A stretch of DNA of 64,000 nt from Ruania zhangjianzhongii (GCF_008000995.1 NZ_CP042828.1:3462882-3526881); one strand, 5' to 3'. Positions 54,325 through 63,463 are shown, counted from the first letter of the stretch. The notes: a model not told the origin generated them from the letters alone. Program-made: numbers and translations.

Positions 54325-55473
54325 TCACCACTCGGCGATGCTGCCGTCGGTACGGTGGAACCCGGGGGTGCGCCAGCGGTGCGGGCTCTGCGCGGCGCGG
54401 CGCACCGCGGCCTCGTCGATCTGCACCCCCAGGCCTGGACCGGTCGGGCGGTGGATGTAGCCGTCGGCGAAGGTGAACACTTCGGTGTCCAGCAGGTAGT
54501 CCGTCAGCTCGGCGGAGCCGGCGTTGTAGTGGATACCGAGGGACTGTTCCTGGATGAGGAAGTTGCTGCTGGCGAAGTCCACCTGCAGCGCGGCCGCGAG
54601 CGCCAGCGGCCCGAGCGGGCAGTGCGGGGCGATCGCGGCGCCGTAGGTCTCGGCCAGGACGGCGATCCTGCGGGTCTCAGAGATGCCGCCGGCGTGTGCC
54701 AGGTCGGGCTGCACCACGCTGACCCCGGCGGTGAGCACCGGCAAGGTGTCCCAGCGGGAGTAGAGCCGCTCGCCGGTGGCGATCGGGATGGAGGTGCTGG
54801 CCACGAGCTGGTCCCAGGCGGTGTTCAGCTCGGGCACCACCGGCTCCTCCACGAACAGCGGGTGGAACTCCTCCAGCAGCGGCAGCAACCGGCGGGCGTA
54901 GCCGGGTGAGATCCGGCCGTGGAAGTCGATGGCGAAGTCCCCCTCGGTGCCAAGGGTCTCGCGTGCTGCGCGAGCGCGGTCCAGGATCGCTGTGGTCTCG
55001 GCCAGGGATCCCAGGTGCTCGGTGGCACCGGAGGCGTTCATCTTCACCGCGGTCAGCCCGGTGGCGAGCTGGGTCTCGATCGCGGCGGCCACATCGCTCG
55101 GATCGTCCCCGCCGATCCAGCCGTAGACGCGGACCTTGTCCCGCACGGGTCCGCCGAGCAGCTCGTGCACCGGGACCCCAAGCGCCTTGCCCTTGATGTC
55201 CCAGAGCGCGTGGTCGATCCCGGAGACGGCGGAGCCGAACACCGGGCCGCCGCGATAGAAGCCGGTGCGGGTCATCAGGTGCCAGAGGTGCTCGATCCGG
55301 GTGGCATCCTGGCCGATCAGCAGGTCGGTGTACCCGTCGATCGCACCCTGGACGGCCTCGGCGTGGCCCTCCAGACTCGCCTCGCCCCAGCCGACGTGCC
55401 CGTCCTCGGTCTCCAGCCGGACCAGCAGCCAGCGAGGGGCGACCTGAAAGGTTTCGATGCGCTCGATGATCAC
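54325..55473 (-). CDS. D-galactonate dehydratase-like enolase-superfamily enzyme
   Basis: 382 residues from GTG 55473 (GTG 55482 also possible). The mandelate racemase fold is complete: N-terminal capping domain (VRLETEDGHVGWGEASLEGH), KMNASG, metal and catalytic residues in IDFHGRISPGYARRLLPLLE, EEPVVPE, ATGERLYSRWD, QPDLAHAGGISETRRIA and the histidine in APHCPLGPLALAAALQ. The D-x-H-G-R motif and IQEQSLGIHYN are as in galactonate dehydratases (DgoD), which convert D-galactonate to 2-keto-3-deoxygalactonate. No other galactonate pathway gene is nearby. Confidence 0.8.
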   Translation of the reverse strand: MIIERIETFQVAPRWLLVRLETEDGHVGWGEASLEGHAEAVQGAIDGYTDLLIGQDATRIEHLWHLMTRTGFYRGGPVFGSAVSGIDHALWDIKGKALGVPVHELLGGPVRDKVRVYGWIGGDDPSDVAAAIETQLATGLTAVKMNASGATEHLGSLAETTAILDRARAARETLGTEGDFAIDFHGRISPGYARRLLPLLEEFHPLFVEEPVVPELNTAWDQLVASTSIPIATGERLYSRWDTLPVLTAGVSVVQPDLAHAGGISETRRIAVLAETYGAAIAPHCPLGPLALAAALQVDFASSNFLIQEQSLGIHYNAGSAELTDYLLDTEVFTFADGYIHRPTGPGLGVQIDEAAVRRAAQSPHRWRTPGFHRTDGSIAEW

Positions 55474-55589
55474 AGTGCCCACCGTACCCAGGTGCCGAGA
55501 CCGTCCCGACGAGTGAACGCCGTCGGCCCCCGTATCGCAGGCAGGGGCGAATCCTGACCCAGGTCGGCTCACTCTCGTCAACTCGTTCT

Positions 55590-55841
55590 ATGACTCCGAG
55601 GCTGGCGGACTACATCAAGGCGGGCATGGCCTTCGATGCTGACGAGCGCCTTGATGCCGCGCACCACCTATTGCTGAGTGTGGATCAGGATTCCGACGTG
55701 GACGGGGCAGGCATCGATGCGGCGTGGGACGAGGTCATCGACCGCCGCGTCGAGGAGATCGTGAGTGGCAGGGCGGAACTTGTGGACGGGCGCGAGGCGC
55801 ACGCTGGAGTCCGCGCCGAGATCGCCGCGCTCCGCAGGTGA
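55590..55841 (+). CDS. Addiction-module antidote-like protein (TIGR02574 type), no partner toxin beside it
   Basis: 83 residues. The family pattern is ADYIKAGMAFDADERLDAAHHLLLSVDQ, AWDEVIDRRVEEIVSGRAEL (shown in parts), rich in short helices and acidic residues. Such proteins usually pair with a RelE-type toxin encoded just downstream. Here the next genes are a Phd-type antitoxin and a PIN toxin, so this is either an orphan antitoxin or a third member of a composite module. The gap to the next gene is 45 bases and contains direct repeats. Confidence 0.7.
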   Translation: MTPRLADYIKAGMAFDADERLDAAHHLLLSVDQDSDVDGAGIDAAWDEVIDRRVEEIVSGRAELVDGREAHAGVRAEIAALRR

Positions 55842-55858
55842 ACTTCGCCGGGCGCGAT

Positions 55859-55879
55859 GGTGCTACATAGGTGCTACAT
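55859..55879 (+). promoter_or_regulatory. Direct repeat before the antitoxin gene, autoregulatory site candidate
   Basis: GGTGCTACAT occurs twice, at 55859-55868 and 55870-55879, an 11-base period close to one helical turn, seven bases before the antitoxin start. Antitoxin-toxin complexes commonly bind such repeats to repress their own operon. Confidence 0.55.
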
Positions 55880-55886
55880 TGGAATC

Positions 55887-56132
55887 ATGAAGACAGTCAG
55901 TCAGCGTGAGTTGCGGAACGACTCCGGCGAGGTCATGCGGCAGGTCCAGCAAGGTGCCTCGTTTCGCGTGACCAGCCGCGGTGTCCCGATCGCGCACCTG
56001 GCACCGATCGAGGAAGACCCGCTGCAGGAACTGACCCTGCGAGAAGGCACCGGAGTCATGGAGTTTCCTCCCGGTTCGCAGGTACCGGAGTCAACCGAAG
56101 ATGTCCTGTCGGAGCTTCGCGGCGACCGATGA
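55887..56132 (+). CDS. Phd/YefM-type antitoxin
   Basis: 81 residues from ATG 55887; an in-frame upstream GTG (55857) lies inside the direct repeats. The DNA-binding N-terminus is KTVSQRELRNDSGEVMRQVQ followed by SFRVTSRGVPIAHLAPI, and the acidic, flexible C-terminus would wrap the toxin. It neutralises the PIN ribonuclease encoded next and probably represses the operon. The stop overlaps the toxin start (ATGA). Confidence 0.88.
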   Translation: MKTVSQRELRNDSGEVMRQVQQGASFRVTSRGVPIAHLAPIEEDPLQELTLREGTGVMEFPPGSQVPESTEDVLSELRGDR

Positions 56133-56521
56133 TCCTCCTCGATACCTCAGCACTGGCGAAGCTACTGGTAGACGAGCGGGAGTCGTCAGAGCTGCGCACT
56201 GCCCTTGCGAACGAGAGCGCCGATCGACAGGCCTTCGCGATCTCAAGAGTCGCGGTGATCGAGTTGCGTAGGCTCGGAATTCGCTTCCATCTCGCCGTCG
56301 AGAACGTCGAAGCCGTGCTACGCCCGTTCCGCATCCTGCGCCTCACCGAGGCGATGATGCAACTGGCAGCACGGCTTCCGTTTCGGCATCTGGGCACGCT
56401 GGATGCGTTGCATGTCGCAACAGCTCTGGCGGCCGAGGCGCGCGGCCTCCTGACCTACGACGCCCGACAGGGCGAGGCCGCTGAGGCTGAGGGTCTGGTC
56501 GTGACTCAACCAGGACACTGA
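56129..56521 (+). CDS. PIN-domain ribonuclease toxin (VapC family)
   Basis: 130 residues. The acidic active-site residues are in MILLDTSALAKLL (D5), ISRVAVIELRR (E), LGTLDALHVATAL (D) and LLTYDARQ (D), the normal PIN quartet. VapC toxins cut tRNA or rRNA when the antitoxin is degraded. The gene overlaps its antitoxin by four bases. The pair sits between an epimerase-type glycan gene and a dehydratase gene, a typical place for a stabilising module in an accessory region. Confidence 0.88.
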   Translation: MILLDTSALAKLLVDERESSELRTALANESADRQAFAISRVAVIELRRLGIRFHLAVENVEAVLRPFRILRLTEAMMQLAARLPFRHLGTLDALHVATALAAEARGLLTYDARQGEAAEAEGLVVTQPGH

Positions 56522-56653
56522 CCGCCTGCTGGTGGACACACGCACCAGTTGACGCGTCGACTCGCCAGTGGTGGTGGGTCCCAGCCTGAACACCCTGCCG
56601 GACTGGAGGGTCGGCGAGGATCGGGGGCAGGCAGAACACCTAGACTCACCGGC

Positions 56654-57700
56654 ATGAAGATCCTGAGCGTGGTGGGGGCCCGTCCGCAGTTCGTGAAGCT
56701 GGCACCGGTGGCGGCGGCGTGCCAAGAACGCGGTGTGGAGCACGTGATCGTGCACACCGGTCAGCACTACGACGCGGCGATGTCGGACGTGTTCTTCACC
56801 GAGCTGGGCATCCCCGCCCCGGACACTCACCTGGGCATCGGTTCCGGCTCGCACGCCGAACAGACCGGGAGGATGCTGATCGGCCTGGAGGGCGCTCTCG
56901 CCGAGGCCGACCCGGACTGGGTGCTGGTCTACGGCGACACCAACTCCACCCTGGCCGCCGCAATCGCCGCGGTGAAGCTGCAACTGCCGCTGGCGCACCT
57001 GGAGGCCGGTCTGCGCTCGTTCAACCGGCGGATGCCCGAGGAACACAACCGGGTACTCACCGATCACGCTGCCGACGTGCTGCTCGCGCCCACCCAGGTG
57101 GCCGCCGACCACCTGGCGAACGAGGGCCTGGCCGCGCGCACCCAGGTGGTCGGCGATGTGATGACCGACGTGCTGCACCAGGTGGCCACCACCGTCGGGG
57201 ATCGGGTGCCGGCTGCGGTCACCGCCGCCGGCCTGACCCCCGGGGAGTACTCGATCGCCACCATCCACCGAGCCGAGAACACCGACGACCCCGCCCGGCT
57301 GGAGGCAGTCCTGGACGGCCTGGGTGCCGTGGACCACCCGGTGCTGCTGCTCGCCCACCCGCGGCTGCGGGCCACCGGAGCGAACCTGGAGCGCGGCAAC
57401 ATCCACGTGGCCGACCCGCTCGGCTACCCCGACCTGATCGCGGCAGCCGCCCAGGCACGCGGGGTGATCACCGACTCCGGCGGGCTGCAGAAGGAGGCGT
57501 TCGAGCTGCGCACCCCGTGCACCACTGTGCGCACCGAGACCGAGTGGGTGGAGACCGTGCAGCTGGGCTGGAACACCCTCGCCGAACCTGCCGACATCCC
57601 GGCCGCGGCCAGCCGTCCGGCCCCACCGGCCACCAAGGCCACGCCGTACGGCGACGGCCACGCCGCAAAGCGGGTGCTGAGCGTGCTCGCCGCCTCCTGA
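56654..57700 (+). CDS. wecB: UDP-N-acetylglucosamine 2-epimerase (non-hydrolysing)
   Basis: 348 residues from ATG 56654; the frame is open further 5' but not protein-like. Family motifs: KILSVVGARPQFVKLAPVAA, HTGQHYDAAMSDVFF, VYGDTNSTLAAAIAAVKL, HLEAGLRSFNRRMPEEHNR, TIHRAENTDD and TDSGGLQKEAF, ending with RTETEWVETVQLGWN. It converts UDP-GlcNAc to UDP-ManNAc in the cytoplasm, the substrate of a WecC-type dehydrogenase (candidates at 1538 and 33480). The stop overlaps the next start (TGATG). Confidence 0.93.
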   Translation: MKILSVVGARPQFVKLAPVAAACQERGVEHVIVHTGQHYDAAMSDVFFTELGIPAPDTHLGIGSGSHAEQTGRMLIGLEGALAEADPDWVLVYGDTNSTLAAAIAAVKLQLPLAHLEAGLRSFNRRMPEEHNRVLTDHAADVLLAPTQVAADHLANEGLAARTQVVGDVMTDVLHQVATTVGDRVPAAVTAAGLTPGEYSIATIHRAENTDDPARLEAVLDGLGAVDHPVLLLAHPRLRATGANLERGNIHVADPLGYPDLIAAAAQARGVITDSGGLQKEAFELRTPCTTVRTETEWVETVQLGWNTLAEPADIPAAASRPAPPATKATPYGDGHAAKRVLSVLAAS

Positions 57701-58470
57701 TGCAGCCCAGCACCTGGCGGCAGGTCGACCGCGCCGAGCTGCTCCGGCTCAGTGGCGAGGACCCGTTCCTGCGCTGGGGGACCGATGACCGGGTGCTGGC
57801 GATCGCCGGGCCGGCTGGCTGGGCCTGGCTGCACCCGTGGCGCCCGGGCGGGCGGCACTGGGGTGGGGCCTTCGTAGGCCCAGATCACGACGGCGGAGCG
57901 CTGGCCGGGTCTGCGCTGTCCCGTCTCATCTCCCTCGCCCAGGCGCGCGGGGTCACCCCGGAGTGGTTCTCCACCACCGATAGCAGCCCGCTGCCGTTGC
58001 CCGCGGGTTGGGAGCAAGCGGGCGTCGGCGAGTGGCACTTCATGTGGGCCGAAGACGTCACCGAGCGGGCACCTACTGAGCTGACCTTCATCGAGCTCGA
58101 CGACGCGGCCGACGCCGCCACGATCGACGCCTTTGGTCAGGCGCACAACGCCGCGTTCGAAGGTTTTCCCGGGATCGGCTACGCGCTGCTCTGGCTCGGC
58201 ATCCGGGAGCGTGGTGAGCTGGTGGCGATCGGCGCCCTGCATGCCCTGGCCACCGGAGTGCCGCACCTGGCCGGGATCGTCACCCACACCGAACGGCGCG
58301 GCCAAGGCCTGGGCCGCGCGATGGTGACCGAGCTGACCAGACGAGCGATCGCCGTCGCCGGAGTGAGCACCCTCGGGGTGACGCGCACGAACACCGCCGC
58401 CGTCCGGCTGTATCAACGCCTCGGCTACCGGACCGCGCACACCTTCCGCACCGCGGACCTGACCCGCTGA
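57700..58470 (+). CDS. GNAT-family acetyltransferase
   Basis: 256 residues from ATG 57700, translationally coupled to wecB. The N-terminal half is divergent (WAWLHPWRPGGRHWGGAF). The C-terminal half has the acetyl-CoA site VTHTERRGQGLGRAMVTELT (R/QxxGxG/A form) and a late NTAAVRLYQRLGYR. It probably N- or O-acetylates a small molecule. The coupling to wecB suggests an amino sugar, but members of this family are diverse and the link is inference. Confidence 0.85.
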   Translation: MQPSTWRQVDRAELLRLSGEDPFLRWGTDDRVLAIAGPAGWAWLHPWRPGGRHWGGAFVGPDHDGGALAGSALSRLISLAQARGVTPEWFSTTDSSPLPLPAGWEQAGVGEWHFMWAEDVTERAPTELTFIELDDAADAATIDAFGQAHNAAFEGFPGIGYALLWLGIRERGELVAIGALHALATGVPHLAGIVTHTERRGQGLGRAMVTELTRRAIAVAGVSTLGVTRTNTAAVRLYQRLGYRTAHTFRTADLTR

Positions 58471-58489
58471 GTCCTCAGCGTCAGACCAC

Positions 58490-59635
58490 TCAGCGCTGGG
58501 CGCGCTCCGCGAGCGCGGCCACCGGCTCGGCCCAGCCGGCCACCTGCTCCTCGGCGCAGAGCACCCCAGCGGCCGCGTCGGCCGCCTGCTTGGCCGCCGT
58601 CACGCCGTCGGCAGTGAGCGCATCCACCGCTGCGGCGAATGCCTCCGCGGTGAAGTCCTCGGCCACAGTGCCGAGATGGTGCTCGGTGACCAGTGCGGCC
58701 ATCTCCGGGCTGGGCCCGACCAGCAGCGCGAGCCGGGCCTGGACGAAGTCGAAGAACTTGTTCGGCAGCGCCCAGCGGAAGTTGAACGAGATCGGCGGCA
58801 GCGAGTACACGCCCACGTCGTAGCCGTTCAGCGTGGGCACCACCTGATCGGTGGGCACTGGGTCGTGGATCCGGATCGCCGGGTGATCGCGGTAGCGCTC
58901 GCGCAGCCCCGGCACGTACCCGTCGCCCTGGTCGATCAGGTACAGGTCCAACGTGGCGCCGGAGGTGATCAGGTCCATCGCCTCGAGCATCACCTCCAGC
59001 CGGGTGGCCACCCCGTTGCCGGCGTGCACCAGCCGCAGCGGGCTGGCCACCGGGGTGGGTCTCAGGTCGCTGCGATGGTGCGGGGCGTTCATCACCACCC
59101 CGGCCTCGAGGCCGAACTCGCGCCGATACTCCTCGGCGATTCCTCGGCCGACGGTGGTGACCGAGTCTGCGCGGGTGCCATAGCTGCGCACCAGCCAGCG
59201 GTAGTAGGGCGCCACGAACCAGCGCCAGCGGCGCAGCTCCTCGTTCTGCCGCGGGTGGTACTCGTGCAGATCGGCGTGCACTCCACCGCGCGGGGCCAGG
59301 TCCAGCGCGAGCGGGACGGTGTCGATATCGTCGGCGAGCACCACGTCGTAGCGCCCGGCCCTGCCGGTGAGCAGGTCGGTGGCGGCGCGGACCACCGGGG
59401 CGGTGCGGTACGCCGCCCGGTAGCGGCGCAGGATGAGCAGCCGCCGGTCCTTGTGCCAGCTGATCGCCGACTCGGGCAGCTGCAGGTGCTCGGACACCCC
59501 CTCCGGGGCGGGGCCGTAGCCGAGCGTGCTGACGGCGTAGCCCTCCTGCTGGAACAGCCGGATCTGGCGGAGCACCCGGGCGTCGGAGCGCAGCGGGCTG
59601 AAGGACAGGATCAGCAGGCTCGGCGCCTCAGCCAC
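58490..59635 (-). CDS. Glycosyltransferase family 4
   Basis: 381 residues; the start overlaps the stop of the next GT4 upstream by eight bases. GT-B pattern: LLILSFSPLRSDARVLRQI, YDVVLADDIDTVPLALDLA, LRLVHAGNGVATRLEVMLEA, and the donor domain YDVGVYSLPPISFNFRWAL with NKFFDFVQARLALLVGPSPEM. The FNFRWALPNKFFDFVQA pattern resembles sugar transferases of capsule clusters. Last gene of a run from the ABC exporter (61100) through two GT4s on the minus strand. Confidence 0.83.
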   Translation of the reverse strand: MAEAPSLLILSFSPLRSDARVLRQIRLFQQEGYAVSTLGYGPAPEGVSEHLQLPESAISWHKDRRLLILRRYRAAYRTAPVVRAATDLLTGRAGRYDVVLADDIDTVPLALDLAPRGGVHADLHEYHPRQNEELRRWRWFVAPYYRWLVRSYGTRADSVTTVGRGIAEEYRREFGLEAGVVMNAPHHRSDLRPTPVASPLRLVHAGNGVATRLEVMLEAMDLITSGATLDLYLIDQGDGYVPGLRERYRDHPAIRIHDPVPTDQVVPTLNGYDVGVYSLPPISFNFRWALPNKFFDFVQARLALLVGPSPEMAALVTEHHLGTVAEDFTAEAFAAAVDALTADGVTAAKQAADAAAGVLCAEEQVAGWAEPVAALAERAQR

Positions 59636-61103
59636 GGCGGCCTCGCAGCACCCGGGTGTAGAGGTCGATCAAGTCGGCGGCCTCGTGCTCCCAAGTAAGT
59701 TCGGCGGCGGCCGCACGGGCGGCATCCCGGTAGCCACTAGGGTCGGCGAGCACCTGCTCGATCGCCGCGGCGAGCTCTTCGGGTGTGTCGGCGTCGAACA
59801 CCTCACCCACCCCGTACTGGCGCACGATCGCGGCCGTGTCCGGCAGGTCGGCGGCCACGATCGGCAGCCCGGCGTGGATGGACTCGAACAGCTTGTTCGG
59901 CAGCGAGTACAGGTAGGACAGGCAGATCGGGCGCACGTACACCACCGCTGCGTCGGCATCGGCGAGGGTCTGCGGGACCTGCGCCGAGGGCACGCTGCCG
60001 GCCAGGTGCACCCGCTCGGCCACCCCCGCCTCGCGGGCGCGGTGGAGCAGACCGGTGATGTAGGCCTGGTCGCCGTAGCCGAGCAGCACCAGGTGGACAT
60101 CCGCTGGCAGGAGGGCGACGGCGTCCACCGTCTCCTCGAGTCCTCGTCCGGTGGTGATACCTCCGGTGTAGGAGACGATCTTGTCCGCCGGGCTCAGGCC
60201 GGTGAGCTGGCGTAGCCGGCCGTGGGTGGGGTCCGGGACGGTGCGCGCGGTGGGGATGTTCCGCACCAGAGTGGGGCGTTCCGGCAGCCGGTAGGTGCGC
60301 TGCAACCAGTCCGCGATCGACCCGGAGACAGTGATCACCCCGCCGGCACGGCGGATGCCGATGCGCTCGATGATCGCCTCGGCGGCCGGAGCAAGCCACC
60401 GGTCTTGGCGGATGTTTCTCCGCCGCCACAGCTCGTGCGAGTCGTAGACGACCCGGGCCCGGGTGCCCGCGCAGATCAGCAGAGCCGGGACCAGGGCGTT
60501 GGCATCGTTGGCGTGCACCACGTCCGGGGCGAGCCGGCGGCCCTCGCGCACAGCGCCGATCCACCAGTAGGTCAGCCGCGCGGTCTGGTAGAGCCGCATC
60601 CAGGCATCGGCGGCGAAGGCGGTAGCGCGGGTGGCCGGCGTGGGGTTGGGCGCCGGTGCTGCCGGTGCTGCCGGTGCTGCCGGTGCCAGGCTGGCGGCGG
60701 CGGGCGTGGGGCCACCAGCGGTCCGCTCCTCGCCAGCACCCCCGGCCGAGGTGACCTTCTCCTCCCCCGCCGACCCTCCGCCGTCGGCCATCGGCGACAC
60801 CAGCGGCTTCCCGGTGACCAGATCCTTGCCACGCAACCGGCGCCAGGCCCGGGTGAGCCGGGGCAGCATCCGGGTGAGCAGCAGGTCTGGGGCGCGGTGC
60901 ACCTCGGTCTCGCCGACGTACCCGATCCCGGCCGAGTGGCCGGCCAGGTCCCGGGCGGAGGCGACGATCCGGGCATCGGCGCCGGCGGCGCGCAGGGTGG
61001 CGGTGGTCTTCAGCACCCGAGAGTCGGTGCTCGCGTCGTTGTAGACCAGGGAGACCACCCGTGGGCCGCGGCCTCGGTGGGTGGGGAGCGGCGGGATGCT
61101 CAT
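59628..61103 (-). CDS. Glycosyltransferase family 4 with low-complexity insert
   Basis: 491 residues, overlapping the exporter stop by four bases. N-terminal domain RVVSLVYNDASTDSRVLKTT, then a low-complexity insert (about residues 105-160) with GGGSAGEEK and Ala/Pro triplets (APAAPAAPAAPAP). After it come DVVHANDANALVPALLI, VVYDSHELWRR, VSYTGGITTGRGLEETVDAV and SLPNKLFESIHAGLPIVAAD. The insert lies in the acceptor domain and includes a 9-base tandem repeat (60655-60690). Otherwise a normal GT4 transferring a sugar at the cytoplasmic membrane. Confidence 0.83.
   Translation of the reverse strand: MSIPPLPTHRGRGPRVVSLVYNDASTDSRVLKTTATLRAAGADARIVASARDLAGHSAGIGYVGETEVHRAPDLLLTRMLPRLTRAWRRLRGKDLVTGKPLVSPMADGGGSAGEEKVTSAGGAGEERTAGGPTPAAASLAPAAPAAPAAPAPNPTPATRATAFAADAWMRLYQTARLTYWWIGAVREGRRLAPDVVHANDANALVPALLICAGTRARVVYDSHELWRRRNIRQDRWLAPAAEAIIERIGIRRAGGVITVSGSIADWLQRTYRLPERPTLVRNIPTARTVPDPTHGRLRQLTGLSPADKIVSYTGGITTGRGLEETVDAVALLPADVHLVLLGYGDQAYITGLLHRAREAGVAERVHLAGSVPSAQVPQTLADADAAVVYVRPICLSYLYSLPNKLFESIHAGLPIVAADLPDTAAIVRQYGVGEVFDADTPEELAAAIEQVLADPSGYRDAARAAAAELTWEHEAADLIDLYTRVLRGRRG
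60655..60690. repeat. 9-nt tandem repeat in a GT4 gene
   Basis: Four copies of GCCGGTGCT-type units in frame, encoding Ala-Pro-Ala triplets in the linker of the GT4 protein. Copy number can vary without frameshift. Confidence 0.8.
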
Positions 61104-62983
61104 CGTGGGCCTCCCGCTATCGGCGAACCGGTGGCGGCTGGGCCGTCGGGGTCGGCGGCCTCCACGTCCGGGTCATCATCCGGATCATCGAGGTCGGCAT
61201 CGGCGACCAGTCCGGCGAGCGCGGCCTGCTGGGCGAAGTCGGGTTCGGCGGCCACCACCTCGTCGAAGGAGCCGTGCGCCACCAGCTCGCCGTCGCGCAT
61301 GAAGCAGACGATGTCGGAGTGCCGGATCGTGGCCAGCCGGTGCGCGACCACCACGATCGTCACCTCACCGGTGAGCTCGGCGATCGCCGTGGTGACGGCA
61401 GCCTCGGTGGAGGTGTCCAGCGCGGAGGTGGCCTCATCCATCACCAGCACCAGCGGGTCGGTGTACAGGGCGCGGGCGATGCCCAGCCGCTGACGCTGGC
61501 CGCCGGAGAGAGCCAGGCCGCGTTCCCCGATCCGGGCGTGGATGCCGCCGGGCCGGGCCTCGACCACATCGAGGAGCTGGGCGCGGGCCAACGCACGGCG
61601 CACCTGGTCCTCGTCGACATGCTCGGCATCCCAGCTCAGCGCCACGTTCTGGGCGATGGTGGAGTCGAACAGGGACACCTCCTGGGGCACGTACCCCACC
61701 CGGGAGCGCCAGTCCGCCAGTACCCGGCCCATCGGCACCTGGCCCACCAGGATCTGCCCGTCGGTAGGTTCGAGCAGGCCGAGGAGCAGGTCCACCAACG
61801 TGGACTTCCCGGACCCGGAGGCACCGACCAGGGCCAGCGACTGACCGAACGGGAGGTCGAAGGAGACCCGGTGCACCGCGTGGTCCTCACTGCCCGGATA
61901 CGCGAACGTGACGCCTTGGACGTGCACGCTCCGAACGCCGTCGGGAATCGGCTCCGTGGCGATCTGGGCGGACTCGGCGGAGCGCTGCTCCCCCTTGCGG
62001 ATCTCGTCCAGCACCTGCTGCGCGAACGGCATCGAAGCACCGGTCTGCGCCATGATCGACTGGAACCGGGTGAGCGAGGGCACGATCCGGAAGCCCGCGA
62101 CGGCGAACAGCGCCACTGCGCTCAATGCACCCGCGGTCTCGTTCTGCAGGTAGCCGACCACGGCACCGAGTGCGAGGCCGCCGACCAACCCGGCCTCGAG
62201 CACATACCGCGGGATCACGCCGAGGAAGGACATGTTCGCGCGGGCGCGGGAGGAGAGCAGGCGTTCGGCGCGGACCACCTCGGCCACCTCGGGGCCCTTG
62301 TCCCGCAGGGTGATCTCTTTCAGCGAGTGCACCATCTCGCTGACCAGGCGCACGGAGCGGGTGGAGTGCTCCCGGTTGGTGCGTCCGGCGTGCACCGCTT
62401 TGCGCAGCACCCACAGGTACAGCACAGCGCCGATCAGTCCGAAGTAGACGATCGCGACGGCCGCGATCAGTGGTTCGGCCACGATCAGCACTGCGAGCAC
62501 GGCCACGAAGGTGAAGACCTCCCCGGAGAGCATCGCCGAGGGGATCAGCACCCCGGTGACAGTGGTGGCGACGCCGACGTCGGTGGAGCGGACCAGATCG
62601 GTGGAGTTGCGGCCGAGGCGGTCGGTCCACGGGGAGCGGAAGAAGGCATCCAGCAGCTGCACGCCGAGCTCCTGCTCGAAGGTGGCGAACCGGCGGGTGG
62701 CCAGCCACTGCAGACCGATCGCCAGCACACTCTTGGCCACGATCAGCGCGCCGACACCGGCGAGCAGGTAGGGCACCTGGTCGGCGGCGATCTCGCCGAT
62801 CACCGGCAGGTTCAGCGGTTGGCCGGAGAGCAGCGGGGACAGGGTGAGGGCGAGCAGGCCGAGGGCAGCCACGTCCAGGATCGCCAGGGCGCCGGAGGCG
62901 ATCGCGAACGCGACGATGAACCGGCTGGAGCCGCCGGGCAGCACGCCGAGCAGGGCGCGCATCATCCGCCACAGCGCACCCAT
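61100..62983 (-). CDS. ABC exporter, fused permease-ATPase (MsbA/lipid or glycan exporter type)
   Basis: 627 residues with GGAGGTGAG before the ATG. Six membrane segments in the first 310 residues, then the ATPase domain: Walker A LVGASGSGKSTLVDLLLGLL, Q-loop VGYVPQEVSLFDSTI, signature LSGGQRQRLGIARAL, Walker B LVLVMDEATSALD and the switch histidine VVAHRLATI. A C-terminal tail of about 45 residues is acidic (DADLDDPDDDPDVEAAD). It would form a homodimer exporting a lipid-linked intermediate. It is coupled to the two GT4 genes downstream. Confidence 0.9.
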   Translation of the reverse strand: MGALWRMMRALLGVLPGGSSRFIVAFAIASGALAILDVAALGLLALTLSPLLSGQPLNLPVIGEIAADQVPYLLAGVGALIVAKSVLAIGLQWLATRRFATFEQELGVQLLDAFFRSPWTDRLGRNSTDLVRSTDVGVATTVTGVLIPSAMLSGEVFTFVAVLAVLIVAEPLIAAVAIVYFGLIGAVLYLWVLRKAVHAGRTNREHSTRSVRLVSEMVHSLKEITLRDKGPEVAEVVRAERLLSSRARANMSFLGVIPRYVLEAGLVGGLALGAVVGYLQNETAGALSAVALFAVAGFRIVPSLTRFQSIMAQTGASMPFAQQVLDEIRKGEQRSAESAQIATEPIPDGVRSVHVQGVTFAYPGSEDHAVHRVSFDLPFGQSLALVGASGSGKSTLVDLLLGLLEPTDGQILVGQVPMGRVLADWRSRVGYVPQEVSLFDSTIAQNVALSWDAEHVDEDQVRRALARAQLLDVVEARPGGIHARIGERGLALSGGQRQRLGIARALYTDPLVLVMDEATSALDTSTEAAVTTAIAELTGEVTIVVVAHRLATIRHSDIVCFMRDGELVAHGSFDEVVAAEPDFAQQAALAGLVADADLDDPDDDPDVEAADPDGPAATGSPIAGGPR

Positions 62984-63463
62984 CTGCTCACCTCCGCTTT
63001 TTCTGGCCGCCGGCCCGGTGCTGGGCGCGGCCTCGGCTAAACCCTATGTCGAGGCAGGGTGGGCGCGGGCCCAGGCGCGCCCCGGGCCGGTGAGGGGCCG
63101 TGCTGACCCACCAGCCCGTCCCACCCCGCCCAAGCTACGCCGAACCTCCAGTCCGGCAGGGTGTTTCCGGCTCGTACCCACCACAGTTGAGGTCTCGACG
63201 CGTCAGTCGGCGCCGGCGGCCGCGTTCCAGCTCGACGGCGGGCCAGAATCCTGCTGGAACGGCCTGATCGTTCCTGCAAAACCGACATTGGCCGTCCTGC
63301 AAAACTGACATTGGCGCGGAGGAGATCATGCCCGACAGTGCTGCTCGGTATACCCCGGGGCATCGTGCCCCTTACCAGGACCACCACCAACCCGCTCGGC
63401 GAGAAGCTGTGGGCGATGCCGATCGCGGCGTTGTGGCAATAGACCACCGGAGGGGTCTGTGGG
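62984..63463. other. 480-base gap without a convincing gene
   Basis: Between the ABC exporter and the GT4 at the window end. It contains a pair of direct repeats (63271-63315) that look like a mobile-element end. Short open frames on both strands lack family patterns and good ribosome sites. Confidence 0.7.
63271..63315. repeat. Tandem direct repeat, mobile-element end candidate
   Basis: TTCCTGCAAAACCGACATTGG (63271 onward, shown in part) and GTCCTGCAAAACTGACATTG (63294 onward) are nearly identical units spaced 23 bases apart. Like the repeat at 31025, the two units are adjacent and share a TCCT-CA core. No transposase is present. Confidence 0.6.

Noticed and set aside
61061-63040. 659-residue plus-strand open frame
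   Set aside because: Antisense to the ABC exporter, H/Q/G-rich shadow sequence.
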